A stretch of 64,000 nt of DNA from NCBI RefSeq assembly GCF_051020765.1, contig NC_134934.1, forward strand, positions 12,848,001 through 12,912,000, given 5' to 3'. The notes beneath the pieces were generated by a model. That model was not told where the DNA came from and did not search any database. It was given only the letters and a program-made list of their open reading frames with translations. The position numbers and the translations under genes are program-made. Of this stretch, positions 61,083 through 64,000 are shown in pieces (within the stretch, counting starts at the first letter, position 1; each line of letters opens with the position of its first letter). Origin of the DNA: Lasioglossum baleicum. Lineage: Eukaryota > Arthropoda > Insecta > Hymenoptera > Halictidae.

Positions 61083-64000
61083 CTTTCCTTCTCTCACCGT
61101 CTTCCTTGTTTCTTGGCTGCGACTCGCGCGATGAGAGCAGCGAGCAGCTCTCTGGCGCGGGGCCATCTCTGGTCGCTAGAACGGGCATCAGCTGCCTGAC
61201 AAGGCGTATAATTAATCCCTAATGACGCTGGCATAAATCCATCTCGGTAGGCCGTTTGGCCGCTCGCCGCTCGCGCGCCGTTGCCTTTACTAGCGAAATC
61301 AGCGCTAGCTTTGTCGCTGTCGTCCATTTTCCGCGTTATTTATGCGCCCATCATTGGATCGCGCGGCTTCGAACAGTCGACCCACCGACCGGCTACGAGG
61401 AATCCTGGGATCACCAAAGGATCCGCTCCGAATCGTTCGTGAACCCTCCGAGCGAGCTACAGACGGAGGATAAGTGGCCTGGCTGCCTTTGGCACGTTCT
61501 GTTCCGGTACAACATTTTCTGAGTGTCAACCTTGTACAATCTTACACAACTAACGAATTGGTAGGAGGACATTCTTAATGTTCCCTTCCTTCATTGGGCC
61601 CCTCCCCTTTCTTGAACCTCTGTCTCCCTTGGACCGCATCCTTCCTGAGGCGCACCAAAGGACCAAGGAAGGGAATCTTGGTCCACGAAGGAACCAGAAA
61701 TCGTCGCTGATCGATCTTGTTGCAAACATAATATACGGTCCAACATTTGTGCGAGTCTAAACATACAAAGATCGAATCCCACTTGCCAATAACTTACAAA
61801 TTTTTTCGATCTATTATGATAATATAAGGGGTTGACAAACGCACTGGATTTTCGACGGATCCAGAGACGACCGACGTGACCGACGTGGGTCGAGATTACA
61901 ATAAAATGACGTCAGGCAAGCATGTAACCAAGAAATACGAACGTTGTAAACTAGATCACCGCGGGGATTTATAGCCGGTGTTGGTTTTTAACTAACGGCT
62001 TTATCGTTCCATTGTCCCGTCGCGTTTTGTCGGCCAAGTGACTTAAGCGGTCCGCTACGGGGTCAGTGCTAGCGGTCAACGTTGTCGCTGTGCTTCTGTT
62101 GAGTTCACATCAATCCGCAAAATAGCCACCCAATAATGACAAACTCGTATATCAGCGAGTGCCATAATTACATTAAAACAGTGAATCATCGCAATTTTTC
62201 GAAAATTTCGGAAGTTCCGAGCACATCTGGGAATCCCAAAATTTTCGAGAACCCGACTGGTCTCGATCATTAGATATCCGACAATTTTTGGTTCTCGCAC
62301 ATCTCTGCTGCTAGTAGATTCTTATTCCAAGCCCCTTAGGTAACACACCTTGTTCGAACAATCTATTTGCAACCCTGTCTTCGCCACCTCATCGAGCCAC
62401 GCAATACCAAGCCATCACGGTCTCACAATTAATCAAAGGACCTGGAGAATGATAGACGGAACGTTTAGCAGCGGGTAGGCGATAGAGTAGGGCGTCGAAG
62501 GAAGAAAGCATTGTGTTTGAACGGTGCAGTCGAGGCGAGCCATCGGCAACCACGAGAGGAACGGAAGCTGACCCGGCGCGGAACCGTGCCAGTAGATAAA
62601 CGCGTGGGATAAACGCGGCGAAAGAACAAACCGTCGGCGAAAAGAGAGCGGGGAAAATGAAGCGTTTACCGATTCCCGGATAGCAGGTCCTTCCTGGAAA
62701 GGATCGTCCTACTCTGTTTCTCGGTTGTCGGCGTGGCGAGGAGAGGAGAGTGAAGGAGCAGAGCGCGGCGGATACGAGACGATGCGATGGAAGTTCTCGT
62801 TCGGAACGGGGCCGACTAGCAGCAGCAGCAACAGAAACGGCACACAGGAGAGGAAAGGGAAGGAGCAAAAGCGAGCCGAAGCGAGAACGAGCGGAGAGGA
62901 GAATCCTGCGCGCTCGTGCGCGGGCTGTGAACTCCGCAAAGAGGGAACTGGCGTACCGAATTGATGCACACGAAACGGCATGCCCGGAATGTTATAATCG
63001 CGAACCTTTGAACCCAAACAGCCGAGACTCCCACACCACCCGGGACCGTGCCGGGCCCCGTTTCCATCGCTGAAATTACTCGTGTTACTCTCCCGTTCGT
63101 GCCGGTTCGTCGCTGATACGCTTCCACGAAAGAGCCCGGCTAGCAAACGACCGCCTCTCCGAACCTGTATAATAATTCTCGTGCGTTTCACCGATACGAT
63201 ATAGCCCGATACGGGTCATAGACATACGAATGCGGGGATCTGGAAATGAATCTAAGCGCACGGCGGAACTGCCGCGACGCAGAAACAGAAACAGAGACAG
63301 AGTGAGAGAGAGAGAGAGAAAGGGGGAGGGGGTCGCTGCTGATCGCCTGGTTACTGTCCCCTCGACGGAGCCAGCCGCTAAAGGACACGGAATTTTATCA
63401 TCCATTCATATAACGCCGCTTTTACCGCGTTTCCGCGCGATGGCTGATACCGGTGTCCACGTCCACATTGGAAAGCACGCCGGGTAATTAGAAGATATCG
63501 CGGATTCGATGTGCTGCCGCTTTGACCTGTTTCCGGGGACTATGCTTTCAGAGCCAGCTCGTACCGAGAGGAAGATACGCGATTTTCAATGTTTTTGTTC
63601 AATTAAGAATTTTTATTCCGCTATTGAACGGGCTGATCTGCAGTTCAATTTTCAGTGAAACAGAAACTATTTTGCATAAAGTTCTCAGTCTAATAATGTT
63701 CTTATACTTAAAGTGATTGTGTATTAATCTTCTAACTTCTGTGTCTTACAATCGACTTGTATAATTTTCATTTTGCATAAAGATCCGCAGTGCAGTGATA
63801 AGATCGAAGAAGAATGTAGACAAAGGATGTTCCTTTTCCACAGTTCTCCTAATATGTTCAAAGAATATCAACGTTATATTCTAGTCACCTTCCATTCCGC
63901 TTGAACATTAATATCCCAGAGTCCCGCAACAAAGTGTGTTTTATTAATCCTTCGCATCCAGCATCGATCGTCGTGTATCATCCGCGGTACGTTGGTTTTT
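61083..64000. other. Unique DNA with two solo ends of MITE family 2
   Basis: TTTTGCATAAAG followed by TTCTCAGTCTA at 63669-63692 and TTTTGCATAAAGATCCGCAG at 63771-63790 match the right end of the MITE at 20705-20905, in direct orientation 102 bp apart. GA-rich stretch at 63301-63320. The frames at 62389-62868 and 62709-63191 (minus) overlap plus-strand frames and have no recognised domain. No gene called. Confidence 0.45.

Overview
This window looks like gene-poor nuclear DNA from an insect, most likely an aculeate hymenopteran (ant or bee). I infer this from several things: a CpG-dense unique background with no open frame longer than about 200 codons, many long (CT)n/(GA)n arrays, and a dense set of short TA-flanked inverted-repeat elements, a mariner-type element and a probable TTAA-flanked element. 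There is no operon structure, no ribosome-binding-site spacing and no recognisable host gene, exon, tRNA or rRNA. It could be intergenic or the interior of a very large intron. Species-level assignment is not possible from the sequence alone.

Almost everything that can be named is mobile-element debris. From left to right: a small foldback built from AGTCAT-like words (3.2-3.5 kb); a TA-flanked MITE (4.9 kb); two inverted copies of one 545-584 bp MITE family (7.7 and 14.4 kb) with a related 745 bp element between them (11 kb); a family of short elements with TGCGGATCTTTATGCA ends (10.1 and 20.7 kb, with single ends elsewhere); a mariner MITE (18.4 kb); another MITE (22.3 kb); a 133 bp hAT-like element with an 8 bp target duplication (25.5 kb); a 969 bp internally deleted Tc1/mariner (probably pogo-like) transposon with perfect 25 bp inverted ends and the PHD-like zinc-finger tail of its transposase (25.7-26.7 kb); and a 5'-truncated non-LTR retrotransposon with an 11 bp target duplication, RNase H remnant and zinc knuckle (27.7-28.7 kb).

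The right half holds a dispersed repeat that is the inverted partner of one at 21 kb (35.6 kb), abutted by a MITE with long arms (35.8-36.3 kb); a diverged direct duplication (37.4-37.7 kb); two hAT MITEs 57 bp apart, each with its own perfect 8 bp target duplication (38.9-39.4 kb); a 638 bp foldback with about 290 bp arms (40.2-40.9 kb); a second foldback (52.2-52.7 kb); a probable piggyBac-type MITE (53.3 kb); a 36 bp minisatellite (55.6-55.9 kb); and a roughly 100 bp CT/CTTT microsatellite (61 kb).

No new multi-gene system is visible. The most informative signals are the shared TIR signature that links several MITE families to the zinc-finger transposon, the long hairpin-forming foldbacks (possible endogenous siRNA precursors if transcribed), and the precise target duplications that let individual insertion events be reconstructed. 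Open frames in the CpG-rich stretches are treated as chance and are not annotated as genes.
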